A stretch of DNA of 64,000 nt from JAUVKT01 sp036350795 (lineage in GTDB: Bacteria; Bacteroidota; Bacteroidia; Bacteroidales; VadinHA17), in assembly GCA_036350795.1 (NCBI GenBank), contig JAZBNV010000131.1, positions 1-64,000 on the forward strand, written 5' to 3'. How positions within the stretch are numbered: the first letter of the stretch is position 1; every line of letters begins with the position of its first letter. A program made the translations under genes and the position numbers. Below are positions 25,846-34,869 of this stretch, one piece after another. Under the pieces are notes generated by a model. It was not told the DNA's origin and ran no database searches. It saw only the letters and a list, made by a program, of their open reading frames with translations.

Positions 25846-26610
25846 TTGAGGATCACTTTTTTAGGCACCGGGACTTCGCAGGGCATTCCTGTAATAACAT
25901 GTAAGTGTGATGTTTGCAGGTCTGAGGATCAAATGGATAAGCGCTTAAGAAGCTCCATTCTGGTCGAAACTAATGGTATAACAATAGTAATAGATGCCGG
26001 TCCTGATTTCAGGCAGCAGATGCTGAGGGAGAATGTGCAGAACCTTGACGCAATTCTTATTACACATGAGCATAAAGACCATGTTGGCGGAATTGACGAT
26101 GTAAGGGCCTTTAATTACAAGAGCCGGAAAGCAATTGATATTTACTGTGATAAACTTGTAAGCCGGACAATTATGAATGAATATGCCTATGTATTCAATG
26201 GTGGGGGATACCCGGGCATACCAAGAATGAATATCAATTTAATTGAGAACAGGGCTTTTAATATATCAGGAAACAAAATAATCCCGGTGCTGGCCTATCA
26301 TAATGAGCTTCCTGTTTTTGGATTCAGGATAAGTGATTTAAGCTATCTTACTGATGCCAGCCTTATTCCCGATGAAAGTATGGCGCTTATGAAGGGATCG
26401 CGGATTCTTGTTATTAATGCACTAAGGAAACAGAAACATATTTCTCATTTCAGTCTTGATGAAGCTCTTGAAGTAATAAATTACCTGGAACCTGAAAAGG
26501 CCTATATTACCCATATAGGTCACCAGATGGGTCGTCACGCTGAGGTAAACAGGGAGTTGCCCGCAAATGTGGAACTGGCTTTTGACGGCCTTAAATTAGA
26601 GCTGGATTAA
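25846..26610 (+). CDS. PhnP-like metallo-beta-lactamase-fold hydrolase
   Basis: The frame begins with TTG at 25846 (MRITFLGTGTSQGIPVITCK), which is needed to include the conserved GTGTSQG start of the family. The 254-aa protein has the metal-binding HEHKDH motif, the CKCDVC cysteines that hold a structural zinc in PhnP, IDAGPDFRQQ, and a later HIGHQMGRH motif. PhnP cleaves cyclic phosphoribosyl phosphate in phosphonate use. No phosphonate genes are nearby, so the substrate may be another phosphodiester. Confidence 0.85.
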   Translation: MRITFLGTGTSQGIPVITCKCDVCRSEDQMDKRLRSSILVETNGITIVIDAGPDFRQQMLRENVQNLDAILITHEHKDHVGGIDDVRAFNYKSRKAIDIYCDKLVSRTIMNEYAYVFNGGGYPGIPRMNINLIENRAFNISGNKIIPVLAYHNELPVFGFRISDLSYLTDASLIPDESMALMKGSRILVINALRKQKHISHFSLDEALEVINYLEPEKAYITHIGHQMGRHAEVNRELPANVELAFDGLKLELD

Positions 26611-26702
26611 GTGGACCCGGCTGCCGCCTGGAGCCTGATGAAGTTAGCGGTACCATTACCGGCAGTGCGAACCCTGAAAGGTGAAAAGCGAAGTGCAATA
26701 CT

Positions 26703-26900
26703 CTAGTATCGCTTCTTTTTATAGCTCTTTTTAAGCTTTCTCTGGTACTCGGATGAAAAAAAGTATTTATTTCTACCCAGTTGAGACTGAGAGACATGCG
26801 ATTTCTTTCTCTTTTTTGCGTAAGGGTTCTGCTTTGCAGGTGCACAGGAGACCATGAATACTGCCAATAATACTATGAAAAAGTACTTTAGGTATTTCAT
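26703..26900 (-). CDS. Small basic lipoprotein (65 aa), function unknown
   Basis: The protein has a clean lipoprotein signal: KYLKYFFIVLLAVFMVSC, with the lipobox cysteine at about residue 19. Its short mature part is lysine- and tyrosine-rich and ends KLKKSYKKKRY. No family is recognised. The typical signal and the isolated position between convergent and divergent neighbours support a real gene. The basic tail could touch lipopolysaccharide, DNA or peptidoglycan, but that is speculative. Confidence 0.6.
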   Translation of the reverse strand: MKYLKYFFIVLLAVFMVSCAPAKQNPYAKKRKKSHVSQSQLGRNKYFFSSEYQRKLKKSYKKKRY

Positions 26901-27085
26901 AGAGAGCTTAGTCTGTTATAAAAAGATTATTTCCGATCTTAAAAGTAGTATTATTTTTTTACAATTGGAAAATATGCCAGAGTTTACGTATTTCTTCTTA
27001 TAAAGTTACTCTTAACAATTAAATATTTGCTGCTGAGAGCAAATAAATATAAATTGCAGTTCTTAATAATTGAGCAGACTTTAAC

Positions 27086-29857
27086 ATGACCCCGAATATA
27101 AATCGCTTAAGCCTGGTGCTGGTAATTCTTTCATTATCAGCTATCCTGGCAGCCCAGAATCTCGAGAATTTTGCATTATCCACATCTTCAGGCCTTGAAA
27201 TCCACAAGCTTATTCTTTCTGACTCATCTCAAATAGACCTTGATGGAGCCTTTCCTGTATTTAGTTTCGAGCTTAATGGTAAATACAGGCAATCCGGCGA
27301 TGTGCCTGCAGTTCTTTCGGGAACCAGGTTTATTTTAAGTTTTGAGAAGTCTCTCAGGGTTACTTTTGCATCCTTCGGGGGTGGGCACCCGGGATGGAAA
27401 GGCGAGATAACATTTTTAAATGAAGGTACTGACACCCTTGTAATCTCTAACGTTGTGCCTTTTGGAGAAAATCCCGATAATGTCTATATATGCGGAAAGG
27501 GACCATGGAATCTGGCCCGTGCCTGGCTTCATCGTCCGGCTTATAAACCGGTCAGGGTAATTCTTCCTGATAATGCATGGGAAGCCGCTTATTCTTCCTG
27601 GTCAGTTTCTGATGATCTTGCTGTCTGTTCACTTATAAGGAGAGGTAAAGCTGAGGGTGCTCTTGTAAAAAGATATAATACTGAGCTGCCACCCGGTAGC
27701 AGGATTAGCTATAGTTATTATGGCGAGACTTATTCGGGAGAATGGCAGGAAGGCCTTCGCAGGATTTTTCGCGACAGGTATATGTATGACCTCTTCGAGT
27801 TTGACAACTCCCTCTTTGAGCGTGAAGATCTTAAGTGGATCAGGGAAAGTTATTTAATAGCGCTTCAATTTGCATGGGACAGGAATTTTTACGACAGGCT
27901 TGAGGGTAAGTATAAGTTCGGGGATTTTCTAAGGAGCATGAATGAAAAGTTCTCTTACCTCGATGTATATGGCTTATGGCCTACCTGGCCCAGGCTGGGG
28001 CTCGACCAGAGAAACCAGTGGGATATGTATACCAATCTTCCGGGAGGAACAACACAGATAAGAAACTTCTCGAGGCTTGCACGAAATTATAATACAAGGT
28101 TTTTTATTGCCTATAATCCCTGGGACCGGAGTACAAGGCAGGAAAATCCTATGGCAGGAATGTCGCGACTGATAGGGGAGATTGAATCTGACGGTGTGGT
28201 GCTTGATACCCGCGGAGCATCAAGTTTCGAGCTGCAGCAGGCTGCAGACAGTGTAAGAGAGGGTGTTGTTATGTATTCTGAAGGAATGGCTGTTCCGTCA
28301 GATATGCCTGGAATTGTATCGGGCAGGGTACATAATGCCATTTACCTGTCGCCAGAACTTAACCTGAATAAGCTTATAAAGCCTGAATTTGCAATATTCA
28401 GGGTGTGCGATGTGGGGGAGGATGTTTTGCACCGTGAGATTGCCATATCTTTTTTTAACGGATACGGCACCGAGCTTAACCTTTTCAGGCCCGGACGTGA
28501 CTTTAATATTGAAGATGATTACGATTTTCTGGCACGTACTACGATGATCCTGAGGGAAAACAGCGATGTTTTTCTTGACAGGGACTGGACTCCCTTAGTG
28601 GATACCCGGAAAGATGGTATTTATATTAACAAATGGGGTAAGGATGCTAAAGTTCTTTACACCGTACTGTCAATGACTCCTGCTGGCTTTAATGAGCCAA
28701 TGATTGAGATTGCAGACAGGCCGGGCTTTCATTATGTCAGTCTGTGGAATCATGAAAATATCCTTCCTGTTCGTCTTGGCAACAGATCTTACCTTCCGGT
28801 AAGCGTAAAACCATACTCTTCCTTAAATGAAGGTACAAGAAGGGAAGGGGAAGTTGATTGCATTGCGCGTTTCACCAAGCTGCTTGAATCCTTTATCACT
28901 AATGATACCCTGAGAATTACTTCTGAAAAATCAGGTACCATCAGGATATACAGGGGTAATCCTTCATACGGGGCAGAAAAAGTAGAAATGATTATCGGCA
29001 AAGACACAGCTATATATTTGCCTGCTGTATTTGGATCTTACGAAGGTAAGGTGCTTGTGCAGCTGCATATTGAAAACAAACTTGCTGATGTTAATATACT
29101 CCGCAGAACAGGTAAGGAACCATGGCTGGTGTCAGCATCCCGTAGAACAGAAGGAGCCGGCAGGGTACCCAGGGACATGGTGCTTATTCCACCTGCATCA
29201 TTCTCGTACACTGTAAGTGCAAATGATAATTTCATACCTCACCCTGTTCAACAAAAAAGAGAGGTGGAGCTTGATTCTTTTCTTATTGACAGGTATCCTG
29301 TGACTAACCTCGATTATTATAAATTTGTGTTTGCTACCTCATATTATCCGGCTGATACGGCTAACTATCTAAAACACTGGGAGAATGGTATTTATCGCCA
29401 GGGACAGGAAGATTACCCGGTTGTATATATAAGTCTTGAAGACGCCAGGGCATATGCAGAATGGGTCGGTAAGCGACTGCCTACAGAAGATGAGTGGCAA
29501 CTTGCTGCACAGGGTACTGATGGAAGAATCTGGCCATGGGGTAATGAGTTTCATGGGACCAAGTGTAATAATTCCTTCAACAGATCTACTCCTGTAGATG
29601 CTTTTCCAAAGGGCGAAAGTCCTTTCGGGGTATTTGACCTGGTTGGTAATGTCTGGCAGCTTACGGATGATGTATATTCGAACGGGACCAACTACTTTGT
29701 AATTATCCGGGGCGGATCTTACTATAAACCCGACTCAAGCTGGTGGTATATTGAAGGAGGCCCCCAGCCACTGAATAAAACACAGATGCTGTTGATGGTA
29801 TCTCCGGGTTTTGACAGGAGTTCAACCCTGGGTTTCAGGTGTGTTAAGGATTTCTGA
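27086..29857 (+). CDS. Secreted TIM-barrel glycosidase-like protein fused to a SUMF1 (FGE-like) domain
   Basis: The 923-aa protein has a signal peptide (1-22, ending AILAAQ). It then has an N-terminal beta domain and a middle region of about residues 250-620 that looks like a glycosidase barrel (LWPTWPRLGLDQRNQWDMY, RFFIAYNPWDRS, SDGVVLDTRG). From about residue 690 to the end it carries a SUMF1/formylglycine-generating-enzyme fold (DSFLIDRYPVTNLDYYKF, EWVGKRLPTEDEWQLAAQG, FDLVGNVWQLTDD, IIRGGSYYKPDSSW, LGFRC). The two catalytic cysteines expected in the GGSYxC....C stretch are replaced by lysine and tryptophan, so the SUMF1 domain is probably a binding module. The substrate is unknown. It is a single gene, convergent with galK. 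Confidence 0.7.
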   Translation: MTPNINRLSLVLVILSLSAILAAQNLENFALSTSSGLEIHKLILSDSSQIDLDGAFPVFSFELNGKYRQSGDVPAVLSGTRFILSFEKSLRVTFASFGGGHPGWKGEITFLNEGTDTLVISNVVPFGENPDNVYICGKGPWNLARAWLHRPAYKPVRVILPDNAWEAAYSSWSVSDDLAVCSLIRRGKAEGALVKRYNTELPPGSRISYSYYGETYSGEWQEGLRRIFRDRYMYDLFEFDNSLFEREDLKWIRESYLIALQFAWDRNFYDRLEGKYKFGDFLRSMNEKFSYLDVYGLWPTWPRLGLDQRNQWDMYTNLPGGTTQIRNFSRLARNYNTRFFIAYNPWDRSTRQENPMAGMSRLIGEIESDGVVLDTRGASSFELQQAADSVREGVVMYSEGMAVPSDMPGIVSGRVHNAIYLSPELNLNKLIKPEFAIFRVCDVGEDVLHREIAISFFNGYGTELNLFRPGRDFNIEDDYDFLARTTMILRENSDVFLDRDWTPLVDTRKDGIYINKWGKDAKVLYTVLSMTPAGFNEPMIEIADRPGFHYVSLWNHENILPVRLGNRSYLPVSVKPYSSLNEGTRREGEVDCIARFTKLLESFITNDTLRITSEKSGTIRIYRGNPSYGAEKVEMIIGKDTAIYLPAVFGSYEGKVLVQLHIENKLADVNILRRTGKEPWLVSASRRTEGAGRVPRDMVLIPPASFSYTVSANDNFIPHPVQQKREVELDSFLIDRYPVTNLDYYKFVFATSYYPADTANYLKHWENGIYRQGQEDYPVVYISLEDARAYAEWVGKRLPTEDEWQLAAQGTDGRIWPWGNEFHGTKCNNSFNRSTPVDAFPKGESPFGVFDLVGNVWQLTDDVYSNGTNYFVIIRGGSYYKPDSSWWYIEGGPQPLNKTQMLLMVSPGFDRSSTLGFRCVKDF

Positions 29858-29864
29858 AAACTCT

Positions 29865-31022
29865 TTATAAGGGTCCGGCTCCCTTGCCTATAAGTGGTTT
29901 ATAGAAATCAGCCACCAGTCCTGTAATAGCTGTATATTTCGTTCCGAGTTTTGCGATATATGACCCTACATGCTCTTTTTTTACGAGTGACACCGTGCAT
30001 CCTCCAAAGCCTGCACCGGTCATCCTGCTGCCGATTACACCCTCAAGCTTACGCCCTTCGCAGACCAGCGTGTCCAGCTCTTTTCCTGTAACATCATAAT
30101 CGTCCCTGAGCGAATCATGCGATTTATTCATAAGCTCTCCGAATAATACCAGTTCGCTGTTGTGGAGTGCCTTTACTGCTTCGAGCACACGGTTATTCTC
30201 TGTAACCACATGCTTCGCCCTCTTCAGTATTACACTATCGCTGATAGCTTCCTCCATCAGGGGAAGATCTTCAATTGATAACTGGCTGAGATTTTTTACA
30301 GGCTTAAAAACAGAAATTAGTTCCACTGCTTTTTCGCATTCAGATCTTCGCTCATTATATTTTGAGTCGGTAAGGCCTCTTCTTTTATTGGTGTTGGCAA
30401 TTATTAGCTGGTAAGATTCAAGCTCAAGCGGTACAGTCTTGTACTCCAGGGTATCGCAATTAAGGAAGAGAGCCTTGTTTTCTTCGCCAAAACCAACTGC
30501 AAACTGGTCCATTATGCCGCAGTTCATGCCAACAAAATTATTTTCTGCACTCTGAGAGAGTTTAACCATTTCGAGCCTGTTTAATCCGGCATCAAGGAAA
30601 TTATCAAGTATTACAGAAGTAAGCATCTCAATTGAGGCCGATGAAGATAAGCCTGCTCCGTTGGGGATATTTCCGTAATAGAGGATATCCATGCCCCTGA
30701 GCTGAATACCTCGCTTTAAAAACTCATTGAATATGCCCAGTGGATAATTTACCCATTCGCCATTCTCATTCCTGGCAATATCAGCAGCATCAGTATCGAG
30801 TTCAAAATCAAAATTCAGCGACCTCAGCCTGATAGTATCAGATGAGTTTAAGGCAGCTGCTGCATATGTACCGTAGTCCAGGGCGCAGGGGAAAACAAAT
30901 CCCCCGTTGTAGTCGGTGTGTTCACCAATCAGGTTAACCCGGCCAGGCGAAAAGAAGAAAACAGGATTGTCGGTCCTGTTTTCAAATTTCTTCTCAAATT
31001 CTTTTTTGAGTAATTCTGTCAT
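29865..31022 (-). CDS. galK: Galactokinase
   Basis: The 385-aa GHMP kinase has the galactokinase signature GRVNLIGEHTDYNGG near the N-terminus. The ATP loop is PNGAGLSSSASIE, and GCTVSLV follows the conserved MTGAGFGG. It phosphorylates galactose at C1 as the first Leloir step. Its ATG overlaps the dnaA stop by one base (TAATG), so it is translated from the dnaA transcript. No galT or galE is visible. Confidence 0.96.
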   Translation of the reverse strand: MTELLKKEFEKKFENRTDNPVFFFSPGRVNLIGEHTDYNGGFVFPCALDYGTYAAAALNSSDTIRLRSLNFDFELDTDAADIARNENGEWVNYPLGIFNEFLKRGIQLRGMDILYYGNIPNGAGLSSSASIEMLTSVILDNFLDAGLNRLEMVKLSQSAENNFVGMNCGIMDQFAVGFGEENKALFLNCDTLEYKTVPLELESYQLIIANTNKRRGLTDSKYNERRSECEKAVELISVFKPVKNLSQLSIEDLPLMEEAISDSVILKRAKHVVTENNRVLEAVKALHNSELVLFGELMNKSHDSLRDDYDVTGKELDTLVCEGRKLEGVIGSRMTGAGFGGCTVSLVKKEHVGSYIAKLGTKYTAITGLVADFYKPLIGKGAGPL

Positions 31023-32452
31023 TATACTTTTATTTTCTTTTCAATTTCGGCAATCTGGTGCCTGAAATGCTTATCGGTGTCTATCAGGTTATTTACTGTT
31101 TTACAGGCATGCAGTACAGTAGCATGGTCCTTACCACCTATCTGCGCTCCAATACTGGCCAGAGATGATTTGGTCATGTTTTTACTGAAAAACATTGATA
31201 CCTGTCGTGCCTGAACAATCTCCCGTTTCCTGGTTTTACTCTGCATCAGCTCAATAGGTATCCTGTAATAGTCGCAAACAACCTTCTGGATTAAGTCTAT
31301 CGTAATCTCCCTGTTACTCTGTTTTACCAGCTTGTCGATCATTTGCCTGGCCAGCTCGAGTGTTATTTCCTTGCGGTTCAGTGTCGACTGGGCATAGAGA
31401 GAGATTAGTACTGCTTCAAGCTCCCTTATATTATTTGTAATATTGGTAGCAAGGTATTCATATATCTCATCATGTAACTCGATACCATCATTATAAGCCT
31501 TCTTCTTAAGTATTGCGAGCCTGGTTTCATAATCGGGTTTTTGCAGATCGGCCAGCAGTCCCCATTTAAAGCGTGAAAGCAGCCTTTGTTCCATTCCCTG
31601 CAACTCAACAGGTGGCCTGTCGCAGGTGAGTATCAGTTGCTTGCTGCTCTGGTGAAGGTGGTTGAAGATATGAAAGAATGTATCCTGTGTTTTTTCTTTA
31701 CCGGCAAATTCCTGAACGTCGTCAAGTATCAGCACATCTATCATCTGGTAAAAATGCAGGAAGTCATTTTTATTATTATTTCGGATTGATTCAACAAATT
31801 GCGTCTGGAACTTGTTGGCATTCACGTAAAGTACAATCTTATCAGGGAACTGTTCCTTTACCTGTATTCCTATTGCCTGGGCAAGGTGAGTTTTACCGAG
31901 TCCTGAATCGCCATAAATCATCAGGGGATTAAAAGCTGTACCTCCAGGGTTACTGCCAACTGCCATGCCGGCAGATCGCGCAAGCCTGTTGCAATCTCCC
32001 TCTATATAATTCTGGAAAGAGTAATCGGGATTTAACCTGGGATCAAAGTGAACTTTCTTTATGCCAGGAATAATAAAAGGATTCTTTATGGAAGTGGTTG
32101 CTGATTCAACCGGCACCGATACAGGTTTATTTGTAAGTTCAGTTTTATTCCTGGATGGATATTTAACGGTGTATGGTTTACCATTTGCAAACTGGTTGTT
32201 CTCCATTACAACGTTATACTCGAGTTTAGCATCATTACCGAGTTCACGCCTGATTGTTTTTCTGAGAACGTCAATATACTGTTCTTCCAGGTATTCATAG
32301 AAGAAAGGACTGGGTACCTGGATGGTTAGTATATTATTTTTTAATCTGAGGGGAACAATAGGTTCAAACCATGTTTTGTAGCTGATTGATGGAATTATGT
32401 CCTTTATAATGCGGAGACAGTTATCCCATACATCATGATGCGTCTTACTCAT
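31022..32452 (-). CDS. dnaA: Chromosomal replication initiator DnaA
   Basis: The 476-aa protein has the four DnaA domains. Domain I (1-80) has WDNCLRIIK and SYKTWFEPI, and a linker follows. The AAA+ domain starts with Walker A GDSGLGKTHLAQA (181-193), then LILDDVQEF (Walker B) and the arginine finger in LSRFKWGL. The DNA-binding helix-turn-helix near residue 452 carries the signature GGKDHATVLHACKTV. It is upstream of galK in one operon. The 255-base gap before it is AT-rich, but I see no cluster of DnaA boxes, so oriC is probably elsewhere. Confidence 0.97.
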   Translation of the reverse strand: MSKTHHDVWDNCLRIIKDIIPSISYKTWFEPIVPLRLKNNILTIQVPSPFFYEYLEEQYIDVLRKTIRRELGNDAKLEYNVVMENNQFANGKPYTVKYPSRNKTELTNKPVSVPVESATTSIKNPFIIPGIKKVHFDPRLNPDYSFQNYIEGDCNRLARSAGMAVGSNPGGTAFNPLMIYGDSGLGKTHLAQAIGIQVKEQFPDKIVLYVNANKFQTQFVESIRNNNKNDFLHFYQMIDVLILDDVQEFAGKEKTQDTFFHIFNHLHQSSKQLILTCDRPPVELQGMEQRLLSRFKWGLLADLQKPDYETRLAILKKKAYNDGIELHDEIYEYLATNITNNIRELEAVLISLYAQSTLNRKEITLELARQMIDKLVKQSNREITIDLIQKVVCDYYRIPIELMQSKTRKREIVQARQVSMFFSKNMTKSSLASIGAQIGGKDHATVLHACKTVNNLIDTDKHFRHQIAEIEKKIKV

Positions 32453-32707
32453 TTAGATCAGTGGTTAATATATTCTACAAGCAGATTTTAGTCCTACCCA
32501 AAATCTCACACAATATTTGTAAAAAAATAATTTAAAAAAAAAATTTTTTTCTCTTGACTTTTTCAAAAAAAGTATATGGTATTAACTCTCAGTAATTTAG
32601 AATTTTTATTTTTTCAATAATTTATAACTGCCTGGTATATAATGTATTAAGCTCTTTGCTGGTTTTACTGCTTCTTGCACTTTGCCAGCTGGTGGGGACT
32701 TGAGCTT
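32453..32707. other. AT-rich gap upstream of dnaA
   Basis: The 255 bases hold long A and T runs around 32520-32580, consistent with a dnaA control region. An imperfect inverted pair, AAGCTC (32649) and GAGCTT (32702), lies at the end of the MCE gene and may be a weak terminator. No consensus TTATCCACA box and no TAnnTTTG element could be found by eye. Confidence 0.5.
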
Positions 32708-33655
32708 TTATCTTTTTTTTCTGTTGCCAAAAAGAGATATGTTTACATACCTTCCAGGGTTGTTTTCAATGTCAGAAAGCAGCTCGTCAAGCGACCTGAG
32801 GGAGTTAGATAAATTAATATAGAGCGAATCGTCGTCGACTAATTTTCCTGCAGATCCTTTCCCCGAATTAATCTTTGTAAGTATGTCGGCAGTAGCTGAA
32901 ACAGATTGTTTAAACGAAACCAGGACCGAGTCCAGGCCCGAATCAGCTATTGAAGTACTTATATTATTAAGATTATTGATTGTTGAGTCAAGTTTACTGC
33001 TGTTGCCTTCTATCATTGAGCTTACCTTGTTCAGGCCTGAGATAAGCTCATTAATATCCTGCCTGTTCTCTTGCAGTATCATATTAAATTCATGACCGGC
33101 ACTTTTAAGGCTACTTGTCCCCTCAGTAATGTTCGTTTTTAATTCATTGGTAAATAAGGCATTAAGCTTAATACTTATTGTGTCAAGCCTGGCTATAAGG
33201 GAACCGGTACTCTCAAGCAGTGGATCAAGTCCACTGTTAAGTTTGTCGAAAACTGAAACTGCAAGCCTGCCTGTAATAGTATCTCCCGGCACATGAAATT
33301 TATTGGAATCTCCGGTAACAAGATCAATTTTCATTCCCGCAAGCAGCGTTGCTGTTGTAATTTCGGCCACCGAGTTAAGAGGAATTTTATAGTCTTTGTT
33401 AATACTGATTATTACTTCTATAATACCACTTCCGTCATTTACCAGCTTAACATCTTCTACTATGCCAGCCTTTAGTCCATTAATTTCTACCGGGCTTGCT
33501 TCTTCCAGTCCTGCAATATTATTATAGAATATATAATATTTATTGCCACCTTTCAGCAGGTTGTCTCCCTTGAGGAATGAAAACAGCCAGATAAACAGCA
33601 CTATTATAAATACAGATACTACTCCAACTTTAAGTTCTGCAGATAGTCCGGACAT
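32708..33655 (-). CDS. MCE (MlaD-type) lipid-transport protein
   Basis: The 315-aa protein has one N-terminal membrane helix (residues 7-27, VGVVSVFIIVLFIWLFSFL). The MCE domain lies at about 38-115 (YYIFYNNIAGLEEASPVEIN, GIIEVIISINKDYKIP, ATLLAGMKIDLVTG), and a long predicted helical tail follows. MCE proteins form hexameric rings that carry phospholipids between the membranes. The gene follows the amidase after one base, so both are in one operon. No ATPase or permease of the transporter is encoded here. Confidence 0.88.
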   Translation of the reverse strand: MSGLSAELKVGVVSVFIIVLFIWLFSFLKGDNLLKGGNKYYIFYNNIAGLEEASPVEINGLKAGIVEDVKLVNDGSGIIEVIISINKDYKIPLNSVAEITTATLLAGMKIDLVTGDSNKFHVPGDTITGRLAVSVFDKLNSGLDPLLESTGSLIARLDTISIKLNALFTNELKTNITEGTSSLKSAGHEFNMILQENRQDINELISGLNKVSSMIEGNSSKLDSTINNLNNISTSIADSGLDSVLVSFKQSVSATADILTKINSGKGSAGKLVDDDSLYINLSNSLRSLDELLSDIENNPGRYVNISLFGNRKKR

Positions 33656-33656
33656 A

Positions 33657-34793
33657 TTATTGGTTTTTAGTTAATTCAATAGCTTCCTGCAGCGGTATAA
33701 TCTTGCCTGATTTTACCGCAATAACAAAGGCATCCTGGAATTCAGACTGGATTTCTTTCCGGTGGGCAGCTGCTTCATTATAGCTGTTAAAGCTACCCGA
33801 GGTATATTTATAGTATTTGCCTGCCACCAGTTCTTTTATTCCGCTTAAGCCTTTAAAATCGGCAGAAGCGGTGTCTTTTTTTGCCGAGGAGGTTGCAATT
33901 TGCACCATAAACTGAATTTTATTGCTCAGCGTCTCTGCAACAGGCTGCTTGCTTACAATAGCAGAGAAGTCACTCTTACTGTCTATAGCCTCCTTATAAG
34001 CTCTGAAGGCCCTGAAAATGGCAGAGGCAATATAGTCCTGTCCCTTCTGTGAATTAAGGAGCTTCTCCTCGTCGGGGTTTGAAATAAAACCTGTTTCAAC
34101 CAGAACACTTGGCATGGTGGTTTGCCATAATACCAGGAATCCTGCCTGTTTGACACCCCGGTCGCGCAGACCTACTCTTTCCTTAAACTGGCGTTGTACA
34201 TATGATGCAAAATTAAGGCTCTGCTCAAGGTAAATGTTCTGCATAAGTGTAAAGGCTATAAAAGATTCTGATGAATTCGGATCATAGCCATGGTATCTTG
34301 TTGTATAATCTTCCTCAAGAGTAATAACAGAGTTTTCCTTCATTGCTACCTCCAGGTTGCCTTCATCCTTGTGGAGGCCCATTGCAAATGTTTCAGTGCC
34401 TTTAATCCTCACATCGTTAATACCGTTACAATGAATTGAGATAAAAAGATCGGCCCCGGCCTTATTAGCTATTTCAGCTCTTTTATACAATTCAACAAAA
34501 TTATCGCTCTTCCTTGTATAGATAACTTTTACTCCCTCGATGTTCTCTTCAATATATTTGCCTGTTTTAAGCGCAATTGCCAGCGTAATATCTTTTTCAC
34601 GGCTTATTTTTCCCAGTGTGCCGGGGTCTTTTCCGCCATGCCCTGCATCAATAACAACAACCCATTGTTCATTATCCCTGCCTTCATTATTGGGGCCTGT
34701 AGGGGTGAAGGATAATAAAACAAAGGTGCTTATCGTTAAAACGGTAAGCCTCATGCTGGTACGATATTTGTTAATTTTAAATCCCTGACTCAT
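33657..34793 (-). CDS. N-acetylmuramoyl-L-alanine amidase with C-terminal SPOR-like domain
   Basis: Starting at the ATG at 34793 the protein has 378 residues. An earlier TTG at 34877 would overlap the divergent gene. The amidase_3 domain has VVVIDAGHGGKDPG with the zinc histidine, REKDITLAIALKTG, ISIHCNG with the second histidine, and VLVETGFISNPDEE. An N-terminal hydrophobic stretch (LTVLTISTFVLLSF) directs export. The last 80 residues, QFMVQIATSS and YYKYTSGSFNSYNEAAAHR, look like a SPOR domain that binds denuded glycan at the septum. It cleaves peptide side chains from peptidoglycan. Confidence 0.9.
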   Translation of the reverse strand: MSQGFKINKYRTSMRLTVLTISTFVLLSFTPTGPNNEGRDNEQWVVVIDAGHGGKDPGTLGKISREKDITLAIALKTGKYIEENIEGVKVIYTRKSDNFVELYKRAEIANKAGADLFISIHCNGINDVRIKGTETFAMGLHKDEGNLEVAMKENSVITLEEDYTTRYHGYDPNSSESFIAFTLMQNIYLEQSLNFASYVQRQFKERVGLRDRGVKQAGFLVLWQTTMPSVLVETGFISNPDEEKLLNSQKGQDYIASAIFRAFRAYKEAIDSKSDFSAIVSKQPVAETLSNKIQFMVQIATSSAKKDTASADFKGLSGIKELVAGKYYKYTSGSFNSYNEAAAHRKEIQSEFQDAFVIAVKSGKIIPLQEAIELTKNQ

Positions 34794-34852
34794 GCGTAGA
34801 ACGCGATTTTTGATTAGTTTTACCCTGTTATAATTTAGGTACGCAAACAGTA

Positions 34853-34860
34853 CAAAAATA
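34853..34860 (-). promoter_or_regulatory. Bacteroidota -7 element for the amidase-MCE operon
   Basis: CAAAAATA on the plus strand is TATTTTTG on the minus strand, about 60 bases before the amidase ATG at 34793. It lies downstream of the alternative TTG at 34877 and thus argues against that start. Confidence 0.5.
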
Positions 34861-34869
34861 GTATTTAAG

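Noticed and set aside
29150..29857. Active formylglycine-generating enzyme
   Set aside because: Both catalytic cysteines are replaced and no sulfatase gene is nearby.
32453..32707. Chromosomal origin next to dnaA
   Set aside because: AT-rich sequence is present but no cluster of TTATCCACA-like boxes is visible, and recF/dnaN are not adjacent.
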